DNA of 64,000 bases from Candidatus Poribacteria bacterium (GTDB taxonomy: Bacteria > Poribacteria > WGA-4E > PCPOR2b), in NCBI GenBank assembly GCA_022822005.1, contig JAJECO010000063.1, positions 1-64,000 on the forward strand. Reading direction: 5' to 3'. Positions 50,199-59,407 of this stretch are shown here, piece after piece. Position numbers and translations under genes: made by a program. Under the pieces are notes generated by a model that was given only the letters and a program-made list of their open reading frames with translations, was not told the DNA's origin and made no database searches. Position 1 is the first letter of the stretch; the number at the start of each line of letters is the position of its first letter.

Positions 50199-52559
50199 GT
50201 GGTACGACAGACAGCGCCAACAGTGCCATTCACCGAAACGTCCCGGACCGAGATTCGACTCCTTCACGTTTTAGCGATCTCCCTGATAGCGTGGGCGTGT
50301 CTGTTGCAACCTGTATCTGCCCAACATACAGATCCGTTGGGGAACCCTGTCTTCGATAAGAGCGGGAAGGAGCTGTATACGATCCAAGCGCGCTTTGGTG
50401 TGTTGGGAGGGGACTCGCTCCTGCGCCGTGACTCGGAATTTAGGAGTAAAACGAGCAACCGGAACTTTTTCACCTTCAATATTCCGGGCGAAAATGTGCT
50501 CCACCAGTTGACGGTCGGTAACTTCCCGACCAAATTTTCGAGTTTCACACTCAACAAGGAACTGTTTGATGCAGCCCGTTGGAATATAACAGTCCCGAAA
50601 GCGGGTGGCAGGGTCTCCGCGTTTGTGGGGCGGGTAACGAACAACACCTTCGCGCTATCCGGAGATCGGGTCAGGCCGATTGAAAACAGGGATATTGTGA
50701 GTAGTTCCGACTGGTTCATGGCGGGGTTGCGGGCGGAAGCAAATCTTGGTGCCCACGGCGTCCGATTGGGTTCGTTGCCGGAGTTCACCATGCCGTTGCC
50801 CAGGGTCGGATTTAACTATGTGAACCGTTTTTTTACCAACTACGATCTCACCCGCACGACCAACCCGTTTCGGGGGGTTACCATTGCCAATCCGCCGCCG
50901 GAGTTGTACCTGCGTTTCAGCGACGCCTCGCCAGAAAACCCCGGCGGTGCACGGGTTTATCGTGTCCGCGTGTTTATCGATGATGTCTTGGAGTACGACA
51001 TTGTCGGGGGCAGGGAACTGCCCGGTGTGCTGCTGTTCCCGAATGACAGTATGCGAGGCGGAGATTCACGCTGGGTGGATGGCGAAGGGACGTTTACCTA
51101 TCGATTTTTTCTGTTCAGTCCGCAGGCGATCGAGAGTGTGCGGTTTGAGGTTGATATCGCCAACGATTACCAAGTTGAACTGTCAACAAACAATCAGGAT
51201 TTTCACGTTGAACTGAGTGCGGCGGGCAACGTTAAGGACGAATCGAATCGCAGGATACATCGGTTCGAGTATGGCGAATTGACCGATGAGGCGACGATGG
51301 GGTTCGATCTTCAGACGACGCTGCTCGGATTTTCGATTGAAGCAGAACGTGCTTGGTATGTGCAAACGAAACAGTATCCACTCCTCAGCGGTAAGCGGGA
51401 CCACCGCACAACCGGTGCTTGGTTCATCGATGTAAATCGGAACTTCGGTCCCGTTACGTGGCGCAGCGAGGTTACACGGATTGCCCCTTTCTATACCGCA
51501 AGGAATTTCATAGATGATAACGACGACGACGATCCCTATGCGGATTCCCGCGAGCCGGAGATTCTGATTTCCGGGAACACAAAGGACGATCTGGATGGCG
51601 ATCGGGTCAAGGATTGGGATGACGATTTTCTGCTGTTCTTCGCCGATCCGCCGAGGTTTCGGTTAGGTCTCAACCGTGAGTCAATTGATTTCAACAACAA
51701 TGGTCAGCCGGACAACTTGGAGGACGACGATAAGCCGAACTACCGTTACGATTACGACGAGGGCTCTTCTGGGCATCACACCTACTTCAAGATTGAGCTA
51801 CCGTTTATCGATGGGCTTTCGGTGCTGCCCGGATATTATGCGAAACATCTCATTCTTCAACACAAGAGCGCGAGAGGATGGTATAATGTTCTATCTTACG
51901 CGCCGAAGTCGATTCCCCATTTTGGGACGATTCTCTTTCGTTATACCTTTCGCCGATCTCGCGATATTATCCCGGATGATGTTGTGATTCGTAGTACAGG
52001 CGAAATAATTGAGGATGATCTGGCGCTCCAAAGATATCTTGGTAATATCTTCACGATGGTTGTTGATTACCAAGATATCAAGAATCTCACAATCCGCAGC
52101 AAGTTCAAATATCAGCGGGATACTTTATTCCACAGCGGTCAGCGGGTTATTGATACTGCCTTGATTAACCAGATCCGCTACGACTATAAAGTTCGTGAAG
52201 ACCTGACCATTTCTCCAGCATTTCGGAGCGATCGGAACATCGGTTATACGTTTCCTTTTGATAAACGGTCTGCTTTTGATACCATCCGAAACGCTTATAT
52301 CTTGACCTTGACCCATCAAGTTGCGGCGCAGTTACAATTGAGTGCGGGCGCACAATTTTTGACTTGGCGTGATTTCAACGATGCACAACGCAATTTTAAC
52401 CGGACTGTTAGCTTTTTGGAGCTTGTGCTTCAGGGTGATGCCTTCGGGCAGCGAATGGGGCTGCTGATAACTGCTGATTACATTATCCAGAATTTCCTTG
52501 AACCAATTGGGGGCGGAGAAAGACACACGAACATTGGGATCTCACTGTTCTTACTGTAG
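50199..52559 (+). CDS. Large secreted protein, probable outer-membrane beta-barrel with calcium-binding loops
   Basis: A 786-residue exported protein. The start is GTG at 50199, with AAAGGAGG eight bases upstream and a consensus promoter; the longer frame would begin upstream of the promoter start. A signal peptide (LLHVLAISLIAWACLLQPVSAQ) is near residue 22-43. The body is rich in alternating Tyr/Phe/Arg strands (TWRSEVTRIAPFYT, LTISPAFRSDRNIGYTF) and ends ...HTNIGISLFLL, as in outer-membrane barrels. Around residues 440-520 there is an Asp-rich zone with DLDGDRVKDWDDDF and DFNNNGQPDNLEDDDK, like EF-hand or thrombospondin-3 calcium loops. Family not recognised. It precedes hflK by 60 bases on the same strand and may be co-transcribed. 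Confidence 0.7.
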   Translation: MVRQTAPTVPFTETSRTEIRLLHVLAISLIAWACLLQPVSAQHTDPLGNPVFDKSGKELYTIQARFGVLGGDSLLRRDSEFRSKTSNRNFFTFNIPGENVLHQLTVGNFPTKFSSFTLNKELFDAARWNITVPKAGGRVSAFVGRVTNNTFALSGDRVRPIENRDIVSSSDWFMAGLRAEANLGAHGVRLGSLPEFTMPLPRVGFNYVNRFFTNYDLTRTTNPFRGVTIANPPPELYLRFSDASPENPGGARVYRVRVFIDDVLEYDIVGGRELPGVLLFPNDSMRGGDSRWVDGEGTFTYRFFLFSPQAIESVRFEVDIANDYQVELSTNNQDFHVELSAAGNVKDESNRRIHRFEYGELTDEATMGFDLQTTLLGFSIEAERAWYVQTKQYPLLSGKRDHRTTGAWFIDVNRNFGPVTWRSEVTRIAPFYTARNFIDDNDDDDPYADSREPEILISGNTKDDLDGDRVKDWDDDFLLFFADPPRFRLGLNRESIDFNNNGQPDNLEDDDKPNYRYDYDEGSSGHHTYFKIELPFIDGLSVLPGYYAKHLILQHKSARGWYNVLSYAPKSIPHFGTILFRYTFRRSRDIIPDDVVIRSTGEIIEDDLALQRYLGNIFTMVVDYQDIKNLTIRSKFKYQRDTLFHSGQRVIDTALINQIRYDYKVREDLTISPAFRSDRNIGYTFPFDKRSAFDTIRNAYILTLTHQVAAQLQLSAGAQFLTWRDFNDAQRNFNRTVSFLELVLQGDAFGQRMGLLITADYIIQNFLEPIGGGERHTNIGISLFLL

Positions 52560-52619
52560 TGCGCTGCCTTAATCAGAAACCAATAAATCCAAATAGAACA
52601 ATTAAAAGGAGTAACAACC

Positions 52620-53585
52620 ATGCAAGGACAACCGTGGGATGAAATGCAGCCGTACATTCGACTCATTACCCCCAAGCGTATTATTATAGTTGTTGTTATT
52701 TTGCTTGCTATCATTGTATCCCTGACCAGTATGTACACCGTGGAAGCGGATGAGCTGGCTGTGGTGCTACGGTTTGGCAAGTACATCGAGACGACGCAGC
52801 CCGGCTTGCGTTTTAAGCTGCCATTTGGCATTGACCAAGTCATAGGCGTTCCTGTGGAAAGGGTGTTCAAGGAGGAATTTGGGTTTCGGACGCTCCGTGC
52901 CGGGGTTCGTACCCAATATGATCCCAGAGACTATTCTGACGAATCGCTGCTATTGACCGGCGACCTCAATATCGCTGATGTTGAGTGGGTGGTGCAATAT
53001 CAGATCAGCGAACCGCAAAAGTTTCTGTTTGCCATCCGTGATGCGACGCGTTCTCTGCGTGATCTCTCTGAAGCCGTCATGCGAACTGTCGTCGGTGACC
53101 GCACTGTTACAGAAGTGTTGACGGTCGGGCGTATCGAGATCGCCGCTGAGGTGAAACAGCGCCTCCAAGAATTACTGGATCGGTACAACACCGGTTTGCG
53201 CCTTGTGAACGTTACCTTGCAAGATGTGAATCCCCCGGAAACAGTGAAGCCCTCTTTTAATGCTGTTAATGAGGCAAAACAGGAGAAGGAGAAACTAATC
53301 AATGAAGCGCGGAAGGATTATAACGAATCTGTCCCCAAAGCCAAGGGTGTCGCGAAACAGCAGATTTTAGAGGCAGAGGGGTACGCGCTCAAGCGTGTCA
53401 ATGAGGCGAGAGGGGATGCCGACCGATTCAACGCGATTCGACGAGAATATCAGAATGCCAAGCCGGTGACCCGTCGTAGGCTCTATCTGGAGACTATGAA
53501 AATGGTGCTGCCCAAGGTCAAGGAAATCTATGTCATCGATGGTAAGGCGAATAGTCCACTCCCAATTTTACAACTCGATAAATAA
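52620..53585 (+). CDS. hflK: HflK-like SPFH/band-7 membrane protein
   Basis: A 321-residue prohibitin-like protein. One membrane span near residues 19-41 (RIIIVVVILLAIIVSLTSMY) is followed by the SPFH core (ELAVVLRFGKYIETTQPGLRFKLPFGIDQV, FGFRTLRAG) and a long C-terminal coiled coil (EAKQEKEKLINEARKDY). In well-studied bacteria HflK with HflC forms a large complex around the FtsH protease in the periplasm-facing membrane and modulates membrane protein turnover. The gene directly precedes hflC (30 bases), as is usual for this pair; AAAAGGAG gives a strong start. FtsH is not in the window. Confidence 0.88.
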   Translation: MQGQPWDEMQPYIRLITPKRIIIVVVILLAIIVSLTSMYTVEADELAVVLRFGKYIETTQPGLRFKLPFGIDQVIGVPVERVFKEEFGFRTLRAGVRTQYDPRDYSDESLLLTGDLNIADVEWVVQYQISEPQKFLFAIRDATRSLRDLSEAVMRTVVGDRTVTEVLTVGRIEIAAEVKQRLQELLDRYNTGLRLVNVTLQDVNPPETVKPSFNAVNEAKQEKEKLINEARKDYNESVPKAKGVAKQQILEAEGYALKRVNEARGDADRFNAIRREYQNAKPVTRRRLYLETMKMVLPKVKEIYVIDGKANSPLPILQLDK

Positions 53586-53615
53586 CAATTTTCATCTCCC
53601 GAAAGGACGTCTACG

Positions 53616-54590
53616 ATGAACCCTAAACCACTGATATCGATAATAGTCATTCTCATCATCGCTATTCCCTTAGCTTCAAATATATTCTATACAGTTCGTG
53701 AAGATGAACAGGTGGTGATAACCCAATTTGGTGAAGCCATCAAAACAACCAATGAAGCGGGACTGAAGGTAAAAACACCATTCATCCAGAAAGTCCAACG
53801 TCTGGAGAAACGGATTCTTGAATGGGACGGTTCCCCCAACGAGATAACGACGAAGGATAAGCGGTTTATCTGGTTAGACACCACTGCACGCTGGCGCATT
53901 ACAAATGCCCTTGCATTCTACGAGAAATTCCGAGGCGGGAGTCCAGAAGGGCTTGCCCAATCTCGGTTAGATGACATCATTGATTCGGCTGCCCGTGATT
54001 TGGTGACGGGCCAACTGCTGGTCGAAGTTGTGCGTAACTCAGACCGTATTCTGGATCTCAACCTGGAGGAGTTGGACCAAGATGAAGGAAGCGGTGATAG
54101 CGAACCGCTGGAAAGTATTTCGGTAGGACGGGATAAAATTGCGAAAATGATCCTTGAAAAGGCACAACAGAGCACCCCTCAAGACTGGGGCATAGAATTA
54201 ATCGATGTGCGGATTAAGCGGATCAACTATGTAGAAACGGTCCGTCGAGAGGTTTTCGCCCGAATGATTTCCGAACGGGATCGGATCGCCGCCAAGTACC
54301 GGTCAGAGGGTCAAGGCGAAGCTGCAGATATCATGGGGCAGAAGCAGAAGGAGTTGGAGCGCATTCAGTCTGAAGCGTACAAAACGGCGGAGCAGCTGAA
54401 AGGTGACGCTGACGCGCAAGCGATTAAGATTTATGCGGAATCGCACGGCAGAGATCCGGAGTTTTACGCGTTCCTTCAAACGCTGGAAACTTATCGCAGC
54501 ACAATCGATGCCAATACCAAGCTGATTTTGTCGACGGATAGCGACCTCTACAACTATCTCAAGGATGCCGGACTGACAGGCAGGCGTTAG
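53616..54590 (+). CDS. hflC: HflC-like SPFH/band-7 membrane protein
   Basis: A 324-residue partner of HflK. One N-terminal span (ISIIVILIIAIPLASNIFYTV) precedes the SPFH domain: EDEQVVITQFGEAIKTTNEAGLKVKTPF and VQRLEKRILEWDGSPNEITTKDK are characteristic HflC segments. The later IKRINYVETVRREVFARMISERDRIAAKYRSEGQGEA region is the signature HflC helix. With HflK it likely forms the FtsH-regulating cage. An insertion EELDQDEGSGDSEPLE near residue 150 is acidic and probably a loop. It lies 30 bases after hflK and 22 bases before lipA. AAAGGA precedes the ATG by eight bases. Confidence 0.9.
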   Translation: MNPKPLISIIVILIIAIPLASNIFYTVREDEQVVITQFGEAIKTTNEAGLKVKTPFIQKVQRLEKRILEWDGSPNEITTKDKRFIWLDTTARWRITNALAFYEKFRGGSPEGLAQSRLDDIIDSAARDLVTGQLLVEVVRNSDRILDLNLEELDQDEGSGDSEPLESISVGRDKIAKMILEKAQQSTPQDWGIELIDVRIKRINYVETVRREVFARMISERDRIAAKYRSEGQGEAADIMGQKQKELERIQSEAYKTAEQLKGDADAQAIKIYAESHGRDPEFYAFLQTLETYRSTIDANTKLILSTDSDLYNYLKDAGLTGRR

Positions 54591-54612
54591 GGTTGGAAAG
54601 GGATAGACGCGG

Positions 54613-55545
54613 ATGATCAAATCACTCCAATTATATCAAGAAAATAGCGGTGGCAGTGGGTGTTCGACCGGTAAAGAGCCGGTGCAATACTCCCCGACCC
54701 GTCGCCATCCACCGTGGATCCGGGCACGGGTTCCATCGGGACCGAACTATACCGAACTCAAGCGGCTGATGCGCGATCTTGAGCTGCACACCGTTTGTGA
54801 GGAGGCGCAGTGCCCAAATATCGGTGAGTGTTGGGAGAGCCGATCCGCCACCTTCATGATCTTGGGCGATGTCTGTACCCGCCGGTGCATGTTTTGTGCG
54901 GTCACCAAAGGCAATCCAGAGGGTGTTGATTTCGATGAACCCCGTCGGCTCGGTGAGGCTGTCGGTCATCTGAAGCTAAAGCATGTGGTGATTACTTCCG
55001 TCAACCGTGATGAACTTCCCGATGGCGGTGCCAGCATCTTTGCAGCGTGTATCCATGAATCTCGTCAGCATAGCCCCGGTTGCACCGTTGAGGTGCTGAT
55101 CCCAGATCTTGAAGGGAATTGGGACGCGCTTGGTGTCATTGTCGAAGCCAAACCCGACGTTCTCAATCATAACACGGAGACAGTGCCACGCCTCTATCGC
55201 AGGACACGTCCGCAAGCCAAATATCAGCGCACCTTAGATCTATTGCGCGTCGGCAAGGAGATGGATGGAACAATGCTAACCAAGTCGGGCTTGATGGTGG
55301 GCTTAGGGGAGAGCATCGAAGAATTGCTGGAGACAATGCAGGATATCCGCGATACGAATTGCGACCTTTTGACAGTCGGACAGTACCTTTCGCCGACATC
55401 GAGGCACCTGCCGATCCAGCGTTATTATACCCCAGAAGAATTTGAAGAGTTGAAAATAGCTGGCATGGAGATGGGGTTTCGGCATGTGGAATCGGGACCG
55501 CTCGTCCGAAGTTCGTATCATGCGCGAGAGCAGGCGCAGTTGTAA
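54613..55545 (+). CDS. lipA: Lipoyl synthase
   Basis: A 310-residue radical-SAM enzyme that inserts two sulfur atoms into protein-bound octanoyl chains to make lipoyl groups. Auxiliary-cluster cysteines are in CEEAQCPNIGEC (Cys62, 67, 73). The radical-SAM cluster is CTRRCMFC (Cys88, 92, 95), and the C-terminal RSSYHA supplies the Ser ligand. TSVNRDELPDGG and HNTETVPRLYRRTRP are further family signatures. The N-terminal 25 residues (NSGGSGCSTGKEP) are unusual and the true start may be slightly downstream, but GGAAAGGG lies upstream of the ATG used. It serves 2-oxoacid dehydrogenase complexes; two E1 systems are in the window (AceE-like and E1 alpha/beta). LipB is not seen. Confidence 0.95.
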   Translation: MIKSLQLYQENSGGSGCSTGKEPVQYSPTRRHPPWIRARVPSGPNYTELKRLMRDLELHTVCEEAQCPNIGECWESRSATFMILGDVCTRRCMFCAVTKGNPEGVDFDEPRRLGEAVGHLKLKHVVITSVNRDELPDGGASIFAACIHESRQHSPGCTVEVLIPDLEGNWDALGVIVEAKPDVLNHNTETVPRLYRRTRPQAKYQRTLDLLRVGKEMDGTMLTKSGLMVGLGESIEELLETMQDIRDTNCDLLTVGQYLSPTSRHLPIQRYYTPEEFEELKIAGMEMGFRHVESGPLVRSSYHAREQAQL

Positions 55546-55580
55546 TTCATATTAGAAGTTATACGGAAAGGAAGTCCAGG

Positions 55581-56582
55581 ATGTCCTCGCAGTACAAAAT
55601 TTTGATAGCCGATGCCCCATGGTCGGTAGAGCCGGAACGGGAGGTTTTCGGAGAGATAGGTGCGGAGATTATCGTTGCCGAAACGAAAACGGAGGAGGAG
55701 CTGCTCACCTTAGCCCCTCAGGTCGATGGGATACTCACTGACAGGCAGTCGATAACCAGCGATATCATAGCGGTTGCACAACGGTGTAAAGCGATCGCTC
55801 GATACGGGGTTGGGTTTGATAATGTGGCACTGAAAGAGGCGACAGCTTCAGGGATCGTTGTTACCAACGTTCCGGCTTACTGTATCGATGAGGTCACCGA
55901 CCACGCTATGGCATTGCTGTTAGCTTGTGCTCGCAAGATTCCGCTCTTCCATAAGCACATCAATAGTTGGAATCGGGATGTGGGTCCCCCGATGCGTCGT
56001 ATCCGTGGACAGACGTTAGGGGTCATCGGTTTTGGTAGGATTGGACGGGCAATCGCACCGAAAGCGCAAGCCTTTGGGTTGGAGGTTATCGTCTTTGATC
56101 AGTACATCACATCAGAGGCTGTTCAAGCGGAGGGTGCGATGAAGGTGGAACTCCCGGAACTTCTCGCAAAATCTGATTACATCTCGATTCACACGCCGTT
56201 GACGCCTGAAACGCAGAACTTAATCGGTGAAGCCGAACTCCGCCAGATGAAGCCCAATGCCTACCTCATCAACACTGCACGAGGGGGTATCATTGATATA
56301 GTTGCACTCCACAAGGCGTTGAGTGAAGGTTGGATTGCTGGGGCGGGCCAAGATGTGCTGCCGCAGGAACCCGCACCTCCCGATGAGCCGCTACTCTCGC
56401 TGGAAAACGTCATTTTAACGCCGCACGTTGCGTTCCTATCTGAAGAGTCAACATACGATGCCCAGAAAACCGCAGCGTCGGAGGTTGCACGGGTGTTGAC
56501 GGGACAGATGCCCGAATCTGTGGTGAATCCAGGAGTTCTGGACAGTCCCGCACTTCGCGCCAAAGCACTCGCGGGAAGATGA
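55581..56582 (+). CDS. NAD-dependent 2-hydroxyacid dehydrogenase
   Basis: A 333-residue D-isomer-specific 2-hydroxyacid dehydrogenase of the SerA/CtBP-like group. The nucleotide motif GFGRIG is at residues 150-155, and the catalytic Arg234 (NTARGG), Glu263 and His282 (LTPHVAFLSEES) are all present. GVGFDNVALKEATASGIVVTNVP in the substrate domain is typical. It would interconvert a 2-oxoacid and its D-2-hydroxyacid; there is no ACT domain, so it is not a regulated 3-phosphoglycerate dehydrogenase. It lies 35 bases after lipA in a plus-strand run starting at hflK; AAGGAAG supports the start. Substrate not determinable. Confidence 0.87.
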   Translation: MSSQYKILIADAPWSVEPEREVFGEIGAEIIVAETKTEEELLTLAPQVDGILTDRQSITSDIIAVAQRCKAIARYGVGFDNVALKEATASGIVVTNVPAYCIDEVTDHAMALLLACARKIPLFHKHINSWNRDVGPPMRRIRGQTLGVIGFGRIGRAIAPKAQAFGLEVIVFDQYITSEAVQAEGAMKVELPELLAKSDYISIHTPLTPETQNLIGEAELRQMKPNAYLINTARGGIIDIVALHKALSEGWIAGAGQDVLPQEPAPPDEPLLSLENVILTPHVAFLSEESTYDAQKTAASEVARVLTGQMPESVVNPGVLDSPALRAKALAGR

Positions 56583-56754
56583 GCAGACGAGAAATAGGGC
56601 AGCTTAAGCTTATCACTAAAACACAGGTGTCCAAACCGTGCCGACTGGCTTTCCCATTGGGGGTGGGTAGAGATTGCTTCCTGATATGATGGACAGGATT
56701 TGGGAACTGCCTCACAACCACAATCGACGTTGAAGTCAGCAATTTACATTGTTC

Positions 56755-57012
56755 TCACTCTTTTACTGAAGAGAGCGCGTTTTTCAACTGCGAGAGTTGT
56801 GCTTCTGGGAGATTTGTGATTTCAGCGATGAAAGTCATCTCCATTCCCTTGGCAAGCATTGCCTTTGCAGTTTCAATTCTGCCTTTCTGCTCACCTTCAA
56901 GTAGTCCTTCCTGCTTGCCCTCAAGTAGTCCTTCCTGCTTGCCCTCACGCAGCCCATTTTGAAAAATCTGCTCTCTTTCTCTCTCTAACGCTGTGACTAA
57001 CATTGTCTTCAC
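56755..57012 (-). pseudogene. C-terminal remnant of an Rpn-family nuclease / transposase-like gene
   Basis: An 85-codon frame that starts with GTG but has no N-terminal domain. The frame above the GTG still reads ETILKEV before meeting a stop, as the inside of a longer protein would. The sequence EREREQIFQNGLREGKQEG with GLLEG-K-QEG repeats, then the Leu-rich LPEAQLSQLKNAL tail, is the usual C-terminus of Rpn/YhgA-type PD-(D/E)XK nucleases (about 300 residues). The nuclease domain is absent, so the gene is a truncated relic. Confidence 0.65.
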
Positions 57013-57090
57013 CTCTTTGAGAATAGTTTCTTATATCGGCTGTCGTGAATATTCATCCCTAACGCCTTTTGAGCCAAGCAGCAATTCAGC

Positions 57091-58164
57091 TTATACTGCT
57101 TCTGCTACGCTGGACGCCGCGGAACGATAGGCTGCGTCAAGTAATTCCACCCCCCGCATCGCCGCTTCTCCCGGCGACCAATTCACATCTGTTGTTCCAA
57201 GAATCAGGTCCACGAAGTTGTTAGGGGGACCGTTGCACTCGTAAGCACCCCCATCTGGGGCGACATCGGCAACCTCGTCAACCCCGTTGTGCCGGCGCAA
57301 TTCCATGCGAGCGCGTTCAGCGTCGAGGAGGAGCATTCCCTCAGTGCCAAAGATGCGGATATCAACCTGAAATGGTTGATGCGTGGGTACTGTGCCTGTG
57401 CCGCTGACCGTGCCAACCGCACCGCTTGTGAAGCGCGTCGTAATTGCGTCATACAGATCCACCTGCGCTCCGGGTGCGGTCATCATACTGAAGACGGTCT
57501 CCGAGCGTAGACCCGACAGCCAGAACATCAATCCCGCTGAATGCGAAATTTGCCCATGCCCGTAACCACCTCCCGCGACTTGGGGATCCGCCCATGTTGC
57601 GGGATCCGGACTGAACATCGTTCCCTCGGACTGCCCACTGACTTCAGCGACATTCATTCCTTCACCGCTGAGTAGTCCGCGAATCGGTGAAGCCATGTGG
57701 CACAGCACATACTCGATTGTACCGACCCCGCCATCGTCCATGAGTTGCTTGGCGTGTTGGATGAACGGTTTGTGATGCCAGCCGTAGGGCACCAGTAGTT
57801 CGACACCGTTCTCGTCCGCCAATCGCACCAATTCTCGCGCATGTGCGGCACGAGTGGTAAGGGGTTTCTCACACATGACATGTAGCCCCTTTTCCAAGGC
57901 AGCGCGGGCGTGATCGTAGTGGAGTGTGTGCGGTGAGGCTACCACTACACCGTCCAACTCGCAATTATCGAGCAGATCGTGATAATCTTCGGTTGCATAC
58001 GCAAAGCCGAACGCCTGTTGCACCTGTTGTAATTCTTCTTTTCCTAAACGACAGACAGCCGTCAATTCCACATCGTCGCGCTCCGCAAAAACAGGCATGT
58101 GATTGCTGGTTGCCCACCATCCCGCACCGATGAATCCGAGACGCGCTTTTTTCTGTGCGCTCAT
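57091..58164 (-). CDS. Gfo/Idh/MocA-family oxidoreductase
   Basis: A 357-residue NAD(P)-dependent dehydrogenase. The Rossmann motif LGFIGAGWWATSNHM is at residues 9-23, and the catalytic E-K-P motif (CEKPLTT) is at 99-101, intact unlike in the 34.3-kb paralogue. GGGYGHGQISHSAGLMFWLSGL supplies the conserved C-terminal His. It would act on a sugar, inositol or sugar-acid-like compound. It stands alone between the Rpn-type remnant and the VWA gene (36 bases downstream of the VWA gene's stop). It is only distantly similar to the other Gfo/Idh/MocA enzyme, so the two are unlikely to share a substrate. Confidence 0.87.
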   Translation of the reverse strand: MSAQKKARLGFIGAGWWATSNHMPVFAERDDVELTAVCRLGKEELQQVQQAFGFAYATEDYHDLLDNCELDGVVVASPHTLHYDHARAALEKGLHVMCEKPLTTRAAHARELVRLADENGVELLVPYGWHHKPFIQHAKQLMDDGGVGTIEYVLCHMASPIRGLLSGEGMNVAEVSGQSEGTMFSPDPATWADPQVAGGGYGHGQISHSAGLMFWLSGLRSETVFSMMTAPGAQVDLYDAITTRFTSGAVGTVSGTGTVPTHQPFQVDIRIFGTEGMLLLDAERARMELRRHNGVDEVADVAPDGGAYECNGPPNNFVDLILGTTDVNWSPGEAAMRGVELLDAAYRSAASSVAEAV

Positions 58165-58200
58165 AACGCCTTCTCCATTCTCTGGGTAAAGATATCCATG

Positions 58201-59169
58201 CTAACGCCTAACGAGCCAGAATTCGCCTTCGCTGCGCGTTGCCAACATGCCGAGCAATACAGCGCCGGGAAAATCTTCCGCCATATCAATCGCCATTGTG
58301 AAAATTCGGATATCGGACGCCGCGCGTTCCTCAATAGCTTTTAGGTCGGGAATGCCCGAAGTCAGAATGCCATCGCTGAATAACACCACGATTGTGGGTC
58401 CTCTGTTGTGCGTCTCTTGCAACGCTTCAAGCATATCCCTATCTGAATAGCGCTCGCTTTTCACAGGCTTGGCACCCTCAAGGTAGGCGGTGGTATCTGC
58501 GATGTTTGCCTCGCTGACAGGGAGGAAGTCGGGTTGATAAAATTGGACCTCTTCGCTGAAGGTGCAGACGTTGAACTGATCGTGTGGTTCGAGAAATTCC
58601 AGTGAATTGCTCATGATGCGGAGGATTCGCTGAAGTTTTCGCGGCTTCAAGCCGACCATGCTTGATGAGAGATCGACACAGTAGATGATCTGCTGCGGTC
58701 CCTCCTGTCTTTCAATGAATTTGACCAGTCGGCTTTTGCGGCGTTCCTCTGGATCCACTTTCTTAATCGGGTTGGTTATCACCCGTTCCATCTGTGGCAT
58801 CGCTTGCGGTGTGACGCTGCCCGTTGATAAGCCCACATTGTCGTTCAGATTCATTGGTCCGAGGCTAAACTGTGTCGGTTCCGCTGCGGAAACAACACCC
58901 CGATCTGTGGCGGGTGCGTTGCTTGTCAAAATCTTCAGTGCCGGTTGGTTGGTCTGTACGTTTGCCTTTTGCCGCCGTACTTGCGGCCGTTTTCGGCGAT
59001 TCATCCGTTTCCTCTTGGGTTCTTCGACCTTCATCAGCACTGCGTTGATAGAGTCTTGATGCGCGACAAACTGCTCGCTGGTCCAGAAGAAAAAACCGAT
59101 GACACCAACAATGGCGTGTAAGGTGAAAGAAACAACGAGGGCTTTGCTTGATCTATACCTTGATAGCAT
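58201..59169 (-). CDS. Membrane-anchored von Willebrand factor A domain protein
   Basis: A 322-residue protein with one N-terminal membrane span (residues about 10-30, ALVVSFTLHAIVGVIGFFFW), resembling TonB-type anchors. A basic Pro/Arg linker (KRKRMNRRKRPQVRRQK) follows, and then a C-terminal VWA domain from about residue 158. The metal-ion-dependent adhesion site is complete at its core: DLSSS (Asp166, Ser168, Ser170), a Thr/Asp region and VVLFSDGILTSG. Such domains bind proteins with Mg2+. The partner is unknown. It lies between the Ycf48-repeat protein gene and the Gfo/Idh/MocA gene on the same strand, but is separated from the former by repeat copy E. Confidence 0.8.
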   Translation of the reverse strand: MLSRYRSSKALVVSFTLHAIVGVIGFFFWTSEQFVAHQDSINAVLMKVEEPKRKRMNRRKRPQVRRQKANVQTNQPALKILTSNAPATDRGVVSAAEPTQFSLGPMNLNDNVGLSTGSVTPQAMPQMERVITNPIKKVDPEERRKSRLVKFIERQEGPQQIIYCVDLSSSMVGLKPRKLQRILRIMSNSLEFLEPHDQFNVCTFSEEVQFYQPDFLPVSEANIADTTAYLEGAKPVKSERYSDRDMLEALQETHNRGPTIVVLFSDGILTSGIPDLKAIEERAASDIRIFTMAIDMAEDFPGAVLLGMLATRSEGEFWLVRR

Positions 59170-59208
59170 TCTGAAAAACTCTCAAATAGTGTGGTTCATT
59201 AGTACTTC

Positions 59209-59332
59209 GTCAAATAAATTGTGATAAGTCATCCACCGCTCGGCTTGGATAGACATATCCAAGCCATATTCGTATACATGCAGTGGATTTGTCAATCCAC
59301 TGCGAGCAGGACCATTAGCATTTATCTGACAG
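59209..59332. repeat. Composite palindromic repeat, copy E
   Basis: Left end CGTCAAATAAATTGTGATAAGTC and right end GACCATTAGCATTTATCTGACA as in copy D. Inside are CGCTCGGCTTGGATAG...CCAAGCC and TGCAGTGGATTT...AATCCACTGCGAGCAGG. The GTGG/CCAC arm differs from copies C and D by compensating changes on both sides. Confidence 0.85.
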
Positions 59333-59407
59333 TGTATTAGTTTAGTTTGGTTTATTGGTTCACTAGTTCATCGCTGTAAATGCAGTATGTCCGATTTACG
59401 CGTCGAG

